A stretch of DNA of 64,000 bases from Candidatus Methanorudis spinitermitis (GCA_031286225.1 JAITUQ010000039.1:1-64000), one strand, 5' to 3'; numbered from the stretch's first letter, positions 1 to 9,112 are shown. The notes: a model not told the origin generated them from the letters alone. Made by a program: numbers and translations.

Positions 1-30
1 TATTAATGTTACTATTTCTATTTACAATTT

Positions 31-50
31 AAAGAGTTAAAAACTCTTTT
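31..50. terminator. Hairpin with T-run, terminator-like
   Basis: An 8-bp perfect stem (AAAGAGTT / AACTCTTT, 3-nt loop) is followed by T residues. It could end a transcript entering from the left edge. No gene is visible on either side within 400 bases, so the assignment rests on the hairpin alone. Confidence 0.3.
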
Positions 51-474
51 ACAAAATAATAAAATTTCCAATTTAAGTAATATACATTTTTCAACCAACT
101 AAAAATTGGACAACCTCCAGTTTTATAATAAAATAGATAAAATATCTTATTTTAAAGATTATAAATAATATAATATATTTCTGGATTTATAAGGTTTTTA
201 AAGATTATAAATAATATAATAATATCTGTTTTAATAAAATTTTTTTATAAATTAAAATAAAAATTTATCTATTGGCTATTTGTTTTATTAGCAGATAAAC
301 AATTAATTTCTCATTTTTTTAATAATATTTATATGTTCTATTTATGATACATATTATTAAAAATTCATGGTATGCTTTAGATTATTTTTATTGATATAGA
401 GTTTTTATTATTAAATGTTTTTTTAAATAGCTATTTAATAAATTTAATAATAATTATTCTAATAGAGGGAAAAA
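51..474. other. Gene-free AT-rich leader upstream of the marker-14 gene
   Basis: No coding region is visible. The stretch holds an IS-end-like sequence near 108-131 and a short direct repeat (AAGATTATAAATAATATAAT near 155-180 and 198-220). A palindromic AAATAGCTATTT lies about 50 bases before the next start codon. Confidence 0.4.
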
Positions 475-1941
475 ATGTCTTTTATAAGTAAAATATTTCG
501 ATTAGGACCTAAACCAGTAATAGCTAAAAGTCAATTTAAAACATTTGAATCTTTAAAGTCATCGCATTTTGCAGCTAAAACTGTTGGTTCAGGTTATTCA
601 ATGAAATCTGATGAATACTACATAGCTGCTTCTGTTGAACTTGGAAATACTACTACAAAATGTATTATAACGGCTACTAATCTTAATACGAGTGAAAGTT
701 ATTTAATAAATAAGACTATTAAGATGACAAGGGATATTCGACCTCCTAAAAAAGGTGAAGAAGTTTTTGGAGAGACAGTTTGGGGAATTGAACTTTCAAA
801 AGAATCAGTAGCTGAAATGATCAGGGATGCTGTTTTAGATTCTGCAAAAAAATCAAACATTAATATTGAAGAAGATTTAGATTTTGTAGTCCGATCAACT
901 GGTGTAACAGCAGGATTTGCAACCACTGAAGAAATTGGAAAGCTTGTTATAGCATTAGCTAATGGTTGCTTAGATGCAGGGGTAATTCCACGAAAAATGG
1001 CGCCCGCTATGTCTGTTGATAATTTTCCGGATAGGTTAAAGGATTATACTTTACTTGATAAGGTTATATTTGATGGTGCTGTTGTAAGTGTCCTACCTCC
1101 GAAAGGAAAAGAAGTAGTAGCTAATGAAATGGAAGGAGAACTTGTTACTGCAGGAATCAAATTAGGGGCAAAATGGACTGATGTAGATTATAGAAATCCT
1201 TGTGTTTCAATAGATTTTGGATCAACATTAGCTGGTCGTGTTGTAAATAATGATGAGCCTTATGCTCATACAGTTGGTAATTTTTTAGGTTTAGCTGGTG
1301 TTATAGCTGATTCATTAGTTAGAGGAACAAATCAAGTTGATAAAGAAGGTGGAGCAGCTATTGATTTATATTCTAAAGACATATTAAAAAAAGCTGATTG
1401 GAAAAAAGCTAAATCAAATGCTGAGAAAGTTCATAAATTAATTGATATTAGAAAGGTTCCACTAGATCGTGAAAGGTTTGGAACAGTTCCACTTGATCCA
1501 GTAGCTGCAGAAAAAGCTGGAACTGTGCTTATTGGTTGTGATGTTGGAGAAAATGCTGATAAAATCCCTGATTTAATTGTTTTAGGAGAAGAACTTTATA
1601 AAAATGATGGTTTAAGTACTTTATTTGCAACTATGGATCATACTACTGCATTAATTGTTAAACGTCTTTTAAAAGTAGCATATGATGAAAATATAGTTCT
1701 TGAAGGTTCTGCTTTAGGAATCACTGGAAGAGCAGGAATTACAGGAAAAAAACCTGAATTAATATTAGAACACACAAAAGACCTTTTCGATGAATGTGTT
1801 TTTGTTTCAGATGGTTTAGCTTTAGGTTCAGCTATTATGGCTCGTTGTATGAATTCTATGGGAACACAATTAGTCCCGGTTGGTGGAAAACGTGGCGGAC
1901 CATGTATTTTAGGAGCTAGACGAAAATTACAAAAGAAATAG
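475..1941 (+). CDS. Methanogenesis marker protein 14 (DUF2114 family)
   Basis: The 488-residue protein matches the methanogen-restricted family called methanogenesis marker 14. Seen: near residue 55 the segment ELGNTTTK and near residue 240 IDFGSTLAGR resemble the two phosphate-binding loops of ASKHA-fold ATPases. A Gly/Ala-rich third segment (GSALGITGRAG) lies near residue 412 and the C-terminus is basic and Gly-rich (GGKRGGP). Known: the family occurs in methanogens and has been linked by phylogenetic profile, not by assay, to methanogenesis. Inference: it may act as an ATP-dependent activator or reductive activase, because similar folds activate corrinoid or radical enzymes. The ATG has a GAGGG motif about 6 nt upstream. 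It is transcribed alone, with cobY about 430 nt downstream. Family assignment is firm and function is not. Confidence 0.85.
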   Translation: MSFISKIFRLGPKPVIAKSQFKTFESLKSSHFAAKTVGSGYSMKSDEYYIAASVELGNTTTKCIITATNLNTSESYLINKTIKMTRDIRPPKKGEEVFGETVWGIELSKESVAEMIRDAVLDSAKKSNINIEEDLDFVVRSTGVTAGFATTEEIGKLVIALANGCLDAGVIPRKMAPAMSVDNFPDRLKDYTLLDKVIFDGAVVSVLPPKGKEVVANEMEGELVTAGIKLGAKWTDVDYRNPCVSIDFGSTLAGRVVNNDEPYAHTVGNFLGLAGVIADSLVRGTNQVDKEGGAAIDLYSKDILKKADWKKAKSNAEKVHKLIDIRKVPLDRERFGTVPLDPVAAEKAGTVLIGCDVGENADKIPDLIVLGEELYKNDGLSTLFATMDHTTALIVKRLLKVAYDENIVLEGSALGITGRAGITGKKPELILEHTKDLFDECVFVSDGLALGSAIMARCMNSMGTQLVPVGGKRGGPCILGARRKLQKK

Positions 1942-1960
1942 TTTTAAATTAATAATCTCA

Positions 1961-2150
1961 AATAATTTTTAAATAAAGATAATAAATTTTTTAATACTTA
2001 TTATTTTTCTCATTATTTTTTTAGTATTAAGGATAATTATTTTTAAATAAAGATAATACTATTTTTAATTTTTATTATTTTTTTCATTATTTTTTTAGTA
2101 TTAAGGATAATTATTTTTAAATAGAGATAATAAATTTTTTAATAATTATA
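1961..2150. repeat. Degenerate tandem repeat, period about 74 bp
   Basis: Two nearly complete units and a partial third unit share TTTTTAAATAAAGATAATA and CATTATTTTTTTAGTATTAA blocks, at about 1961-2032, 2033-2106 and 2107-2150. It fills the gap between the marker-14 gene and cobY. Long T-runs in each unit could end transcription. Confidence 0.6.
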
Positions 2151-2370
2151 AAAAATTTTCGCATGATTAGTTTATTGAAATAATTTTATTAATAAAAAAC
2201 TTTTAAAATTTTTTAAATTAAATTTATATAAATCATTTAATTAATTATAAATTTATAAATAAATTTTTCAATTTTATCAATATTTAAAGACTAGATTATT
2301 TGATTATTAAATTATTAAATTACAATTAAATAACAATAAAATAAAATAAACTTTTTTTATAGTTGATACA

Positions 2371-3081
2371 ATGATTATAGCTATTTTAATGGCTGGAGGA
2401 AAAGGAACTAGATTAAAAAGCAATATTGAAAAACCTCTTTTTAAATTCAAATCTAAAACATTAATTGACCATGTTTTAAATAATTTATCTAACTCTAAAT
2501 ATATTGGAAAGATTATAGTAGCTACTAGTCCACATACTCCTAACACAAAAGAATATATAACTAAAAAAATCAATAATAGTCTTAACAATTTTAAAAATCT
2601 AAGTAATTCCCATAATAAAAATATTGAAGAACATATTGAAATTTCAGGTGAAGATCCCCTAGATTATATTGAAACTCAAGCTAAAACTTATATGGATTAT
2701 ATTGAAACTCCAGGTGAAGGTTACATTGAGGATTTATCTTTTTTATTAGATAAATTTGAAAAAAATAGTAAAAATGATGTATTAGTCATAATAAATGTTG
2801 ACTTACCTTTTGTCACATCAGATATTATTGATAATGTTTTAAAAAAATATTTTAAATCAGAAAAAATAGCTATGTCAGTTCATGTTCCCCTTGAAATTTT
2901 TAATAAATATGGAATAAAACCTTCCTATGTATTTGATAATCTTGTTCCATCAGGATTAAATATATTAACCAGTCAAAATATAGAACAAGTAGAAGAAAAG
3001 TTAATTATTCCTAAGCTAGAGTTAGCCTTGAATATAAATACTCTTGATGATATACACATAGCTAATGAAATATTTAAATAA
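2371..3081 (+). CDS. cobY: GTP:adenosylcobinamide-phosphate guanylyltransferase
   Basis: This is the archaeal enzyme that transfers GMP to adenosylcobinamide phosphate in the last steps of cobamide (B12-type cofactor) synthesis, unrelated to bacterial CobU. Seen: an N-terminal nucleotidyltransferase signature MAGGKGTRL (residues 7-15) followed by EKPLF, TSPHTPNT near residue 52, and NVDLPFV near residue 142, typical of the MobA/CobY fold. The length of 236 exceeds the roughly 195-200 usual for CobY. The extra length sits at about residues 70-115, where a hydrophilic stretch repeats a YIET-type element just before the usual ETPGEGYIEDL segment. TTGAT lies 3 nt before the ATG, the GTGAT-type ribosome site used widely in this window. 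The cobamide is needed by Mtr and by CdhDE encoded here. Confidence 0.85.
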   Translation: MIIAILMAGGKGTRLKSNIEKPLFKFKSKTLIDHVLNNLSNSKYIGKIIVATSPHTPNTKEYITKKINNSLNNFKNLSNSHNKNIEEHIEISGEDPLDYIETQAKTYMDYIETPGEGYIEDLSFLLDKFEKNSKNDVLVIINVDLPFVTSDIIDNVLKKYFKSEKIAMSVHVPLEIFNKYGIKPSYVFDNLVPSGLNILTSQNIEQVEEKLIIPKLELALNINTLDDIHIANEIFK

Positions 3082-3156
3082 AAAGAAAATGTATGTTTAT
3101 ATAAATTTTAGAATATTTATATAATTATTTTTAATATCTTGATTATTGGTGAAAAC

Positions 3157-3432
3157 ATGGATGATAAAGAAATTCCTAAAAAAGAAAAAAAAGAAGAGAA
3201 ACTTTGGAGTCAAATTAAAGGCTATCAAGTAGCTACTAATAATGCAAAAATTGTTGGAGTACTTGACGAACTGATTATTAATCAAAAAACTGGTAGGATA
3301 GTTGATATAGCTGTTAAAATTGAAGAAGATCGTGCTGTCCATGTTAAAGGATCTAGAAGGCATGGAGAATTTTTATTGATTCCATTTGCTCAAGTAGAAA
3401 AAGTTGGCGAATTTATCATTGTATCTGAATAA
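3157..3432 (+). CDS. PRC-barrel domain protein
   Basis: A small acidic/basic N-terminal tail (KEIPKKEKKEEK) is followed by a PRC-barrel beta-domain of about 75 residues: LWSQIKGYQV, then GVLDELIIN and GRIVDIAVKI, ending in LIPFAQVEKVGEFIIV. PRC-barrel proteins in archaea are small, soluble, and found near RNA-processing, cell-division (CdpB) or photosynthetic-type functions elsewhere. The role here is not established. The start is set at the ATG at 3157 rather than the in-frame TTG at 3139 because GGTG lies 5 nt upstream of the ATG. It is probably a single-gene transcript, with an AT-rich gap separating it from the oppositely oriented hdrA. Confidence 0.75.
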   Translation: MDDKEIPKKEKKEEKLWSQIKGYQVATNNAKIVGVLDELIINQKTGRIVDIAVKIEEDRAVHVKGSRRHGEFLLIPFAQVEKVGEFIIVSE

Positions 3433-3699
3433 TCATTTCTATTTAATTTGATAGCTATGGTATTTAGACAACAATGAATATTTTAACCAATTTTTGAAGT
3501 TTGTGATACATTTCCCGATTTTTTCTACTTTAATAGCTCTAATTTATATTATTTTTTAGGTTAAGATTATATTATTTTAAAAATTAAGATTATATTTAAA
3601 ATTATTGTTAAAAATAGCTAATTATAATAATAATTATAATAATAATTTTTGCTTGTATTTAGTTAAAGATTTGATTTTATCTAGATTTTTTTACTTAAT

Positions 3700-6036
3700 T
3701 TAGCTTAAAGACGCGATTTTCCTGTCAAATTTTTTGAATTTATCAGCAAGTCCTCTAAAATATGGTATGTATACATTTGAAAATAAAAGTCTTTTTGGGT
3801 TCATACCATTAGCTGCAATTTCTTTTCTTATTTGTTTCATTTTCTTTTCTACTTCGTGATACATTAAGTCTCCAGGATATTCTCCAATGAAAACTCCGTC
3901 CGCACCATTTTTAAGAGCATAAATTATATGTTTAGGCATTACTCTATTTACTGAGTGAATTTTAATTATATGGATTGATTCAGGATAATCTACTCTGTTA
4001 ACTCCAATATTATCAGCAGCTGTATAACCAACCTGATCTAAGAAAACAAGTATTCTCTTTTCTCCTTCTTTTTTATCTTTTAACATTCCAGAAATAGTTG
4101 CAAATATTTTTTCATCAATATTTCCATGAATATTAATAGCATTAGGCTTACAAACTGTTAAACACCTTCCACATCCAGAACAAGACATTGGATCAATGTA
4201 AATTTTATCATCTTTAACAGACATTGATTTATATTTACAAATAGCTATACAATCTTCACAAAGATTACATTTTTCATTATCTATTTCAGCTATAAATGGT
4301 TCAATTTCAAGCCCATCATTCATGATTTCAGCTACTTTTGAAGCTGCAGCATTAGCTTGCATTATACTGTCTGTGATGTCTTTTGGTCCTTGAGCTGTTC
4401 CACAAACATAAGCTCCTTTCACATCAGTAGCTACTGGCTTTATCTTTGGATGGGTTTCTTTTATAAACAAATCTTCAGTTAATCCAAGATTCATGATATT
4501 AGCTATTTTTTTTGTACCTTCTGATGGTTCAATAGCTGTAGATAAAACAACCATATCTGTTTCAATTTCTGTGAACTTTTTTTGCAATGTGTCTTCCACT
4601 CTTACAATTAATGAATCTCCTTTTTTATCAACTTCACCAGGTCTTCCTCGTATTAATCGTATTCCACTTTCTTGCCCATGTTTATAATATTTTTCATACA
4701 TTCCAGGAGTTCTCATATCTGTGTAACAGATAATTACATCGGTATCAGGGTATTTTTGTTTTATTATATTCGCATTTTTTAAAGCAACCATACAACATAC
4801 TTTTGAGCAGTATTTATGACCATCAGGTTTTTCATCTCTTGAACCAACACATTGTATCATAACTACTCGTCTTGGAACTTTCCCATTTGAGAGCATTCTT
4901 AGTTTGCCTTTTGTTGGTCCATTTACTCCCATAATACGGCCAAGTTCATTTTGTGTCATAATATCTTTATATTTTCCATATCCATATTCTGGTCTGAGAG
5001 TAGGATCAATGTTTTTATGACCAGTAGCTATTACAACAGAACCTGCATTTAAAGGAATCATTTCACTTTCTCCTTTAAGGCATATTGCATCCATAGGGCA
5101 TTGTTTTACACATTTTCCACACTTTTCACAATTTTCCATATCAATTGTGTATGCATCAGGATAACTTTGAGAAAATGGTTTGTAAATTGCTTTTCTAGTT
5201 GAAAGTCCATCATTCCATGAGTCTGGAACTTCTACATGGCATATTTCTGTACATTTTCCACATGAAATACATTTTTCCTCATCTACATATCTTGGCTTTC
5301 TTTTAAGTAAGATATTAAAGTTTCCAGCTCTTTTCTCTACACTTAAGACCTTAGCATTGGTTATAATTTCAATATTCTCATGCCAAATAACTTCATTCAT
5401 AATAGGATTTATCAAACACATTCCACATTCTTCTGCAAGTTTCACTGGAGAGAATACTTTTCCAATCTTTATCATTTTCCCTCCAATAGATGGTTTTTTT
5501 TCTATTAGATAAGTTTTAATTCCTTGTTTTGCAAGTGAAAGAGCAGCACTAATTCCAGAAATTCCTCCTCCAATAACAGCAGCTGTTTCTGGAGTTTGAC
5601 AAAGTATTGGATCAACAGCTTGGGACTGTTTCACTTTCTCTATTGACGCATTAATCAATGTTTTAGCTTTTTCAGTAGCTTTCTTTTCATCATCATGGAT
5701 CCATGAACATTGCTCCCGAAGATTTGCCATATCCATAAGATAAGGGTTCAATGGTTTTATATAATCTTGAAAGGTCTTTTCATGAGTGATTGGTGAGCAA
5801 GCAGCTATCACTACTCTATCTAAATTTTTATTAATGACACTATCTCTAATTACCTTACGTCCATTTAGTGAACATAAATTTTCAAACTCTTCAACAATAT
5901 CTGCATTTATTGAGGTTTTGAGATTTTCGATATCTATAATATCTGAAATGTTTCCTCCACATCTACAAAGAAAAACACCTACTCGTAATTCTGGCTTTGA
6001 AGATATTGGGGGGTTTACAATTGTCATTTTAATCAT
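3700..6036 (-). CDS. hdrA: Heterodisulfide reductase subunit A with fused MvhD-like C-terminal domain
   Basis: This is the flavin and iron-sulfur subunit of the cytoplasmic heterodisulfide reductase, which splits electrons between CoM-S-S-CoB and ferredoxin. Seen: the HdrA N-terminal module (LCRCGGN at 23-29, ACSPITHE at 79-86, REQCSW), an FAD loop GGGISG at 156-161, a [4Fe-4S] pair at about 256-316 (CISCGKCTEIC and CEKCGKCVKQC), an insertion-type CVGSRDEKPDG segment, a second [4Fe-4S] pair at 590-634, and an MvhD/FlpD-like domain at 660-778. The MvhD-like part keeps the fold motifs (AADNIGVNRVDYP, NGADGVFIGEYPGD) but has no cysteine, so its [2Fe-2S] site is missing. Fused HdrA-MvhD proteins (HdrA2 type) are known in other methanogens. 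It is last in hdrC-hdrB-hdrA; M1 or M4 may be the start. It is likely a paralogue of the housekeeping HdrA. Confidence 0.9.
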   Translation of the reverse strand: MIKMTIVNPPISSKPELRVGVFLCRCGGNISDIIDIENLKTSINADIVEEFENLCSLNGRKVIRDSVINKNLDRVVIAACSPITHEKTFQDYIKPLNPYLMDMANLREQCSWIHDDEKKATEKAKTLINASIEKVKQSQAVDPILCQTPETAAVIGGGISGISAALSLAKQGIKTYLIEKKPSIGGKMIKIGKVFSPVKLAEECGMCLINPIMNEVIWHENIEIITNAKVLSVEKRAGNFNILLKRKPRYVDEEKCISCGKCTEICHVEVPDSWNDGLSTRKAIYKPFSQSYPDAYTIDMENCEKCGKCVKQCPMDAICLKGESEMIPLNAGSVVIATGHKNIDPTLRPEYGYGKYKDIMTQNELGRIMGVNGPTKGKLRMLSNGKVPRRVVMIQCVGSRDEKPDGHKYCSKVCCMVALKNANIIKQKYPDTDVIICYTDMRTPGMYEKYYKHGQESGIRLIRGRPGEVDKKGDSLIVRVEDTLQKKFTEIETDMVVLSTAIEPSEGTKKIANIMNLGLTEDLFIKETHPKIKPVATDVKGAYVCGTAQGPKDITDSIMQANAAASKVAEIMNDGLEIEPFIAEIDNEKCNLCEDCIAICKYKSMSVKDDKIYIDPMSCSGCGRCLTVCKPNAINIHGNIDEKIFATISGMLKDKKEGEKRILVFLDQVGYTAADNIGVNRVDYPESIHIIKIHSVNRVMPKHIIYALKNGADGVFIGEYPGDLMYHEVEKKMKQIRKEIAANGMNPKRLLFSNVYIPYFRGLADKFKKFDRKIASLS

Positions 6037-6291
6037 TTTTTTAATTATACTTTTTTTTTAGTTCAAATAATTAATATTATTACTTTTAATAATAATTTTT
6101 TTTATTATTAATAATTTTTTTTTTTTAATTGTAATTCTTAAAATTTAATTCTTTTGAATTTTATTTTTTAAATTTTTATTCTTTTAAATTATAATTCTTT
6201 AATTTTAATTTAGATAATTTTAGTTATTTTTAATTTTTTAACTATTTTCAGCAAGTTTAATTATTTTCGCTGTTTTAACTATTTAAAGCAG
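6037..6291. repeat. Low-complexity T/A-rich hdrB-hdrA spacer
   Basis: The spacer consists of degenerate copies of AATTCTTTTAAATTTTATT-like units. No open frame is supported. Confidence 0.4.
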
Positions 6292-7275
6292 TTAATCTGA
6301 ATAAACATCTTCTACAACTTTTGTTTTTTTCATTTCATGTGAAATAGCTTCTACTTTTTCAATCAATGGTTCTATTGGAACAGTATGTGTTTGGATCCCC
6401 ACTACTTTATAAGGATCAGCACCCATTACAAAAGCAATTAGCTGGGCAATGTTTAAATGAAATATATTAAATTCAATCTTCAAATCTTTAGCTATAAATG
6501 GTTGATATCTATCAAACTGCATTTGGCAATTTGGACACATATGGACTAATATATCTGTATTTTCATCTTTTAAAGTTAATAACTTATCAGTGGTGACTTT
6601 CAAAGATAAATCTCGGTTTACAAATCTTTGTCTAAATCCAGCACCACATGTAGCCCTTTTATTGTTATACCAAGCAATTGGCTCTATTCCACAGCTTTTT
6701 ATAAGTTCATCTAATATTTTAGGATCTCTAAATCCTTCAATGACATCCTCATATTGAACTTTACAGTAATGACAAGCATGGTGAGTGGCTATTCTAAATT
6801 TTGAAAGATTAAGCTTCACATGTTTAGCTATTTCATCTCTTTTATTGTAAAGTATCTCAACTACATGGAAGATATTTGAGGAAGAATCAATACTGTCTTT
6901 CTTATACTTCATTTTTTCAAGTTTAGCTTCTTTAAAAATATCATTAACATCTGATCTTACTTTTTTATTCTTGTTTAATAGTTTAGCTACTTTTTTATGT
7001 ATTGCATAACAAGTAGCACAGAGCATAACTATGTTAGTATTATTAGTATCATTAGCTAAATGGAAGTTACGGGCTCCTATAACTGTGGTGGAAAATTGAT
7101 CAAACACATCAGAGTAATGTCCAAGCCCTGTACAGCAAGACTGCCTGTCATCAACTAAATAATCTATTCCAACTTTATCAAAAATATATTTAGTGGATGA
7201 TTCAACTCCAGGATACTCTCCACTTACTAAACAGCTTTTAAAGAGCATAATATTTTTATCAGGTATATTTTTCAT
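6292..7275 (-). CDS. hdrB: Heterodisulfide reductase subunit B (CCG domains)
   Basis: HdrB is the catalytic subunit carrying two noncubane [4Fe-4S] clusters that cleave the CoM-S-S-CoB disulfide. Seen: the first CCG motif set at C15, C47-C48, C86 and C89, and the second set at C168, C171, C210, C247 and C250. In the second set the paired cysteine is broken: position 209 is threonine (codon ACA), giving T-C instead of C-C. Family members normally have CC in both repeats, so one cluster may be altered. The rest of the fold signature (CHYCK, CPNCQMQFDRYQ) is intact and the length of 327 is slightly above the usual 290-300. AAGGT lies 7-8 nt before the ATG. It sits between hdrC (217-nt gap) and hdrA (255-nt gap), unusually loose spacing for an hdr operon. 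Confidence 0.88.
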   Translation of the reverse strand: MKNIPDKNIMLFKSCLVSGEYPGVESSTKYIFDKVGIDYLVDDRQSCCTGLGHYSDVFDQFSTTVIGARNFHLANDTNNTNIVMLCATCYAIHKKVAKLLNKNKKVRSDVNDIFKEAKLEKMKYKKDSIDSSSNIFHVVEILYNKRDEIAKHVKLNLSKFRIATHHACHYCKVQYEDVIEGFRDPKILDELIKSCGIEPIAWYNNKRATCGAGFRQRFVNRDLSLKVTTDKLLTLKDENTDILVHMCPNCQMQFDRYQPFIAKDLKIEFNIFHLNIAQLIAFVMGADPYKVVGIQTHTVPIEPLIEKVEAISHEMKKTKVVEDVYSD

Positions 7276-7492
7276 TAAAGTACCTTCCAGAATATTATAA
7301 TATAAAATTTTATAATTATGATTGAAATTTTTTATATTTTAAATATTTATCATGGTTGTAAACTTATTTATTTTAAATATTATTATAATTGTAATTTTAT
7401 TTATTTTAGATATTTTCATGATTGTAATTTTATTTATTATTAGATGTAAATAGCTATTGATATATTTTTTCTTATTAGCTATTAAAACTCTA
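7276..7492. repeat. Degenerate tandem repeat between hdrC and hdrB
   Basis: About three units of roughly 50 bp share ATGATTGTAATTTTATTTATT and TTTTAGATATT elements (7315-7442), so the hdrC-hdrB gap has been lengthened by repeat expansion. No gene is seen in it. Confidence 0.5.
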
Positions 7493-8092
7493 CTAATCAT
7501 CTATTTCATGAGTGTCTTTAATTTTTTTAAGTCTTTTATCAAAATTTGTTTTTTCAAGTAATACTCTAATTTCTTTAATAGATTCATCTGGCATTTTAAG
7601 AGGTTTTAATCCTAATTCTAGTCGTATTTCATCTAAATGCAAGTTTTTTTCCATCCATTCTTCACCAATGTCTCTTGTTAAATCATGGTAGAAATTACTT
7701 GGAATACCACCAAGACCTAAATCTAACATTTTATCTCCAAAATCTGAAAAAGGACTTATTTCATTATTAACTATTCCTTTTGCTATAGCTAATTGTCTTA
7801 AAACTTGATTTACTTCACAAGCACTATTATCAACAGGGCAGATACTGTGACATGTATAGCAGTAAAAACACTTCCAAATGTTTTCTTCTTCAATTACACT
7901 TTCATCTCCTTCAAGAACTCTTTCAATCATATCTCGAGGATTGTAATCTGAATTTTTAGCAGAAGGACAAGTAGATGTACACATTCCACATTGTACACAT
8001 TTAAGAAGTCCCATGTTTTCCGATGATTTTAAGTCATTTAATATCTTATTTGCAAGATTTAAAGGATGATCATTTATTTTTAGAGTTTTCAT
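7493..8092 (-). CDS. hdrC: Heterodisulfide reductase subunit C (two [4Fe-4S] clusters)
   Basis: HdrC passes electrons from HdrA to HdrB. Seen: two ferredoxin motifs, C32-x2-C35-x2-C38-x3-C42-P and C75-x2-C78-x2-C81-x3-C85-P, with the usual IWKCFYCYTCHSICP context, and an alpha-helical C-terminal half. The length of 199 is normal for HdrC. It is the first gene of the minus-strand hdrC-hdrB-hdrA set. AGGAG lies 7 nt before the ATG. Just upstream is a perfect 22-bp tandem duplication (8120-8163). Many Methanobacteriales keep hdrA apart from hdrBC; the linked arrangement with a fused HdrA suggests an auxiliary complex rather than the main one. Confidence 0.9.
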   Translation of the reverse strand: MKTLKINDHPLNLANKILNDLKSSENMGLLKCVQCGMCTSTCPSAKNSDYNPRDMIERVLEGDESVIEEENIWKCFYCYTCHSICPVDNSACEVNQVLRQLAIAKGIVNNEISPFSDFGDKMLDLGLGGIPSNFYHDLTRDIGEEWMEKNLHLDEIRLELGLKPLKMPDESIKEIRVLLEKTNFDKRLKKIKDTHEIDD

Positions 8093-8119
8093 TCACTAAC
8101 TCCTAATTATAACCATTAA

Positions 8120-8163
8120 ATTCTAAATTATAATTTGTGATATTCTAAATTATAATTTGTGAT
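8120..8163. repeat. Perfect 22-bp tandem duplication in the hdrC leader
   Basis: The unit ATTCTAAATTATAATTTGTG plus AT occurs at 8120-8141 and 8142-8163 without mismatch, 28 nt upstream of the hdrC start. It lies in the leader or promoter-proximal region. A regulatory role is possible but not shown. Confidence 0.75.
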
Positions 8164-8819
8164 AATAGCACGAAATATTTTGATTTTTTTTATTATTGTT
8201 ACAATATAATGACTTTATTTGACTTAACTAAATATAGTCTTAAGATTATTTAAAATTAATTCAATTTTTAAGCTATGTAATAGCTAATTATATGTAGTTG
8301 AAAAATTTTCAATTTTGTTTCAAACTATAGGAAATTATTTGATAGCTATTCTTATTCAAATCTTATTATACACTTAATGTAATTAAAATTTTCATTATCA
8401 TTGGTAGTAACAATAGTTATATACAATTTGGTTTATAAATTTTTTCAATATAATTAAAATTTTTTTTTTAAAAATTTGTATTAGAAATAAATAATTAAAA
8501 AATAATCAAAAAAATGATTTATTTTTTTTATTAAAATAAAAATCTTAATGGTTAATATATAAATTTTAATTTTATTATTTTTCGCTTATATTTATGCATT
8601 GTTTCATTTTTTAACATGATTTAAAGTGTAATATTACATGAATCAGATTTATGATTGATTTTAATGGTTTTAATCAAATATTATTGTAAATTTTAAAAAA
8701 TAAGATTAATTAAACTTACAATAATAAATATACTGGTAAATATTTTTGTATAATAGCTATTGGGGGTTTTGAATTTATAACTTTTTTTTTTTTTTTTTTA
8801 AATTGAATATATTCTATTA
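8164..8819. other. Gene-free AT-rich intergenic region
   Basis: It separates the divergent hdrC and surface-protein genes. No open frame, RNA or clear repeat was recognised, apart from two ATAGCTATT palindromes (near 8341 and 8751) and a 15-16 base T-run near 8785-8800. Confidence 0.4.
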
Positions 8820-9112
8820 TAATATACTAATATTTGAATGAACATTCACATATTTAAGCGAGGGTTTATATATGATAAAGTTGTAATATCTGGTTTGCAC
8901 ATATTTAAATTAGATATTTTATGTAACTTTATATACGTATTATACTAGTCATTAATACTTGAATGAACATTCAAATATTTATGCGAGTATTTATATATGA
9001 TAAGGTTGTAATATCTGGTTTGCACATATTTAAATTAGATTTTTTATATAGTGGCATATGTGTATTATAATAATTATTGATATTTGAATGAAAATCCAAA
9101 TATTATATATGT
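8820..9112 (+). promoter_or_regulatory. Three tandem 125-bp promoter repeats with palindromic operator-like sites
   Basis: The palindrome TTGAATG-AA-CATTCAA, or a variant, occurs at about 8834-8849, 8959-8974 and, degenerate, at 9083-9100. The TGAATG cores start at 8835, 8960 and 9085, a spacing of exactly 125 bp. A TATA-like box TTTATATATG follows each of the first two (8865-8874 and 8990-8999), and TATTATATATG follows the third (9101-9111). The block GTTGTAATATCTGGTTTGCA is shared by the first two units. The last unit lies about 65-90 bp before the surface-protein start at 9175, so these are probably triplicated promoters with an operator just upstream of each TATA box. Confidence 0.65.

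Noticed and set aside
699-926. Minus-strand frame within the marker-14 gene
   Set aside because: Shadow frame opposite a clear conserved gene; no own ribosome site.
2307-2588. Minus-strand frame over cobY
   Set aside because: It is the complement of the cobY start; hydrophobic shadow of an AT-rich gene.
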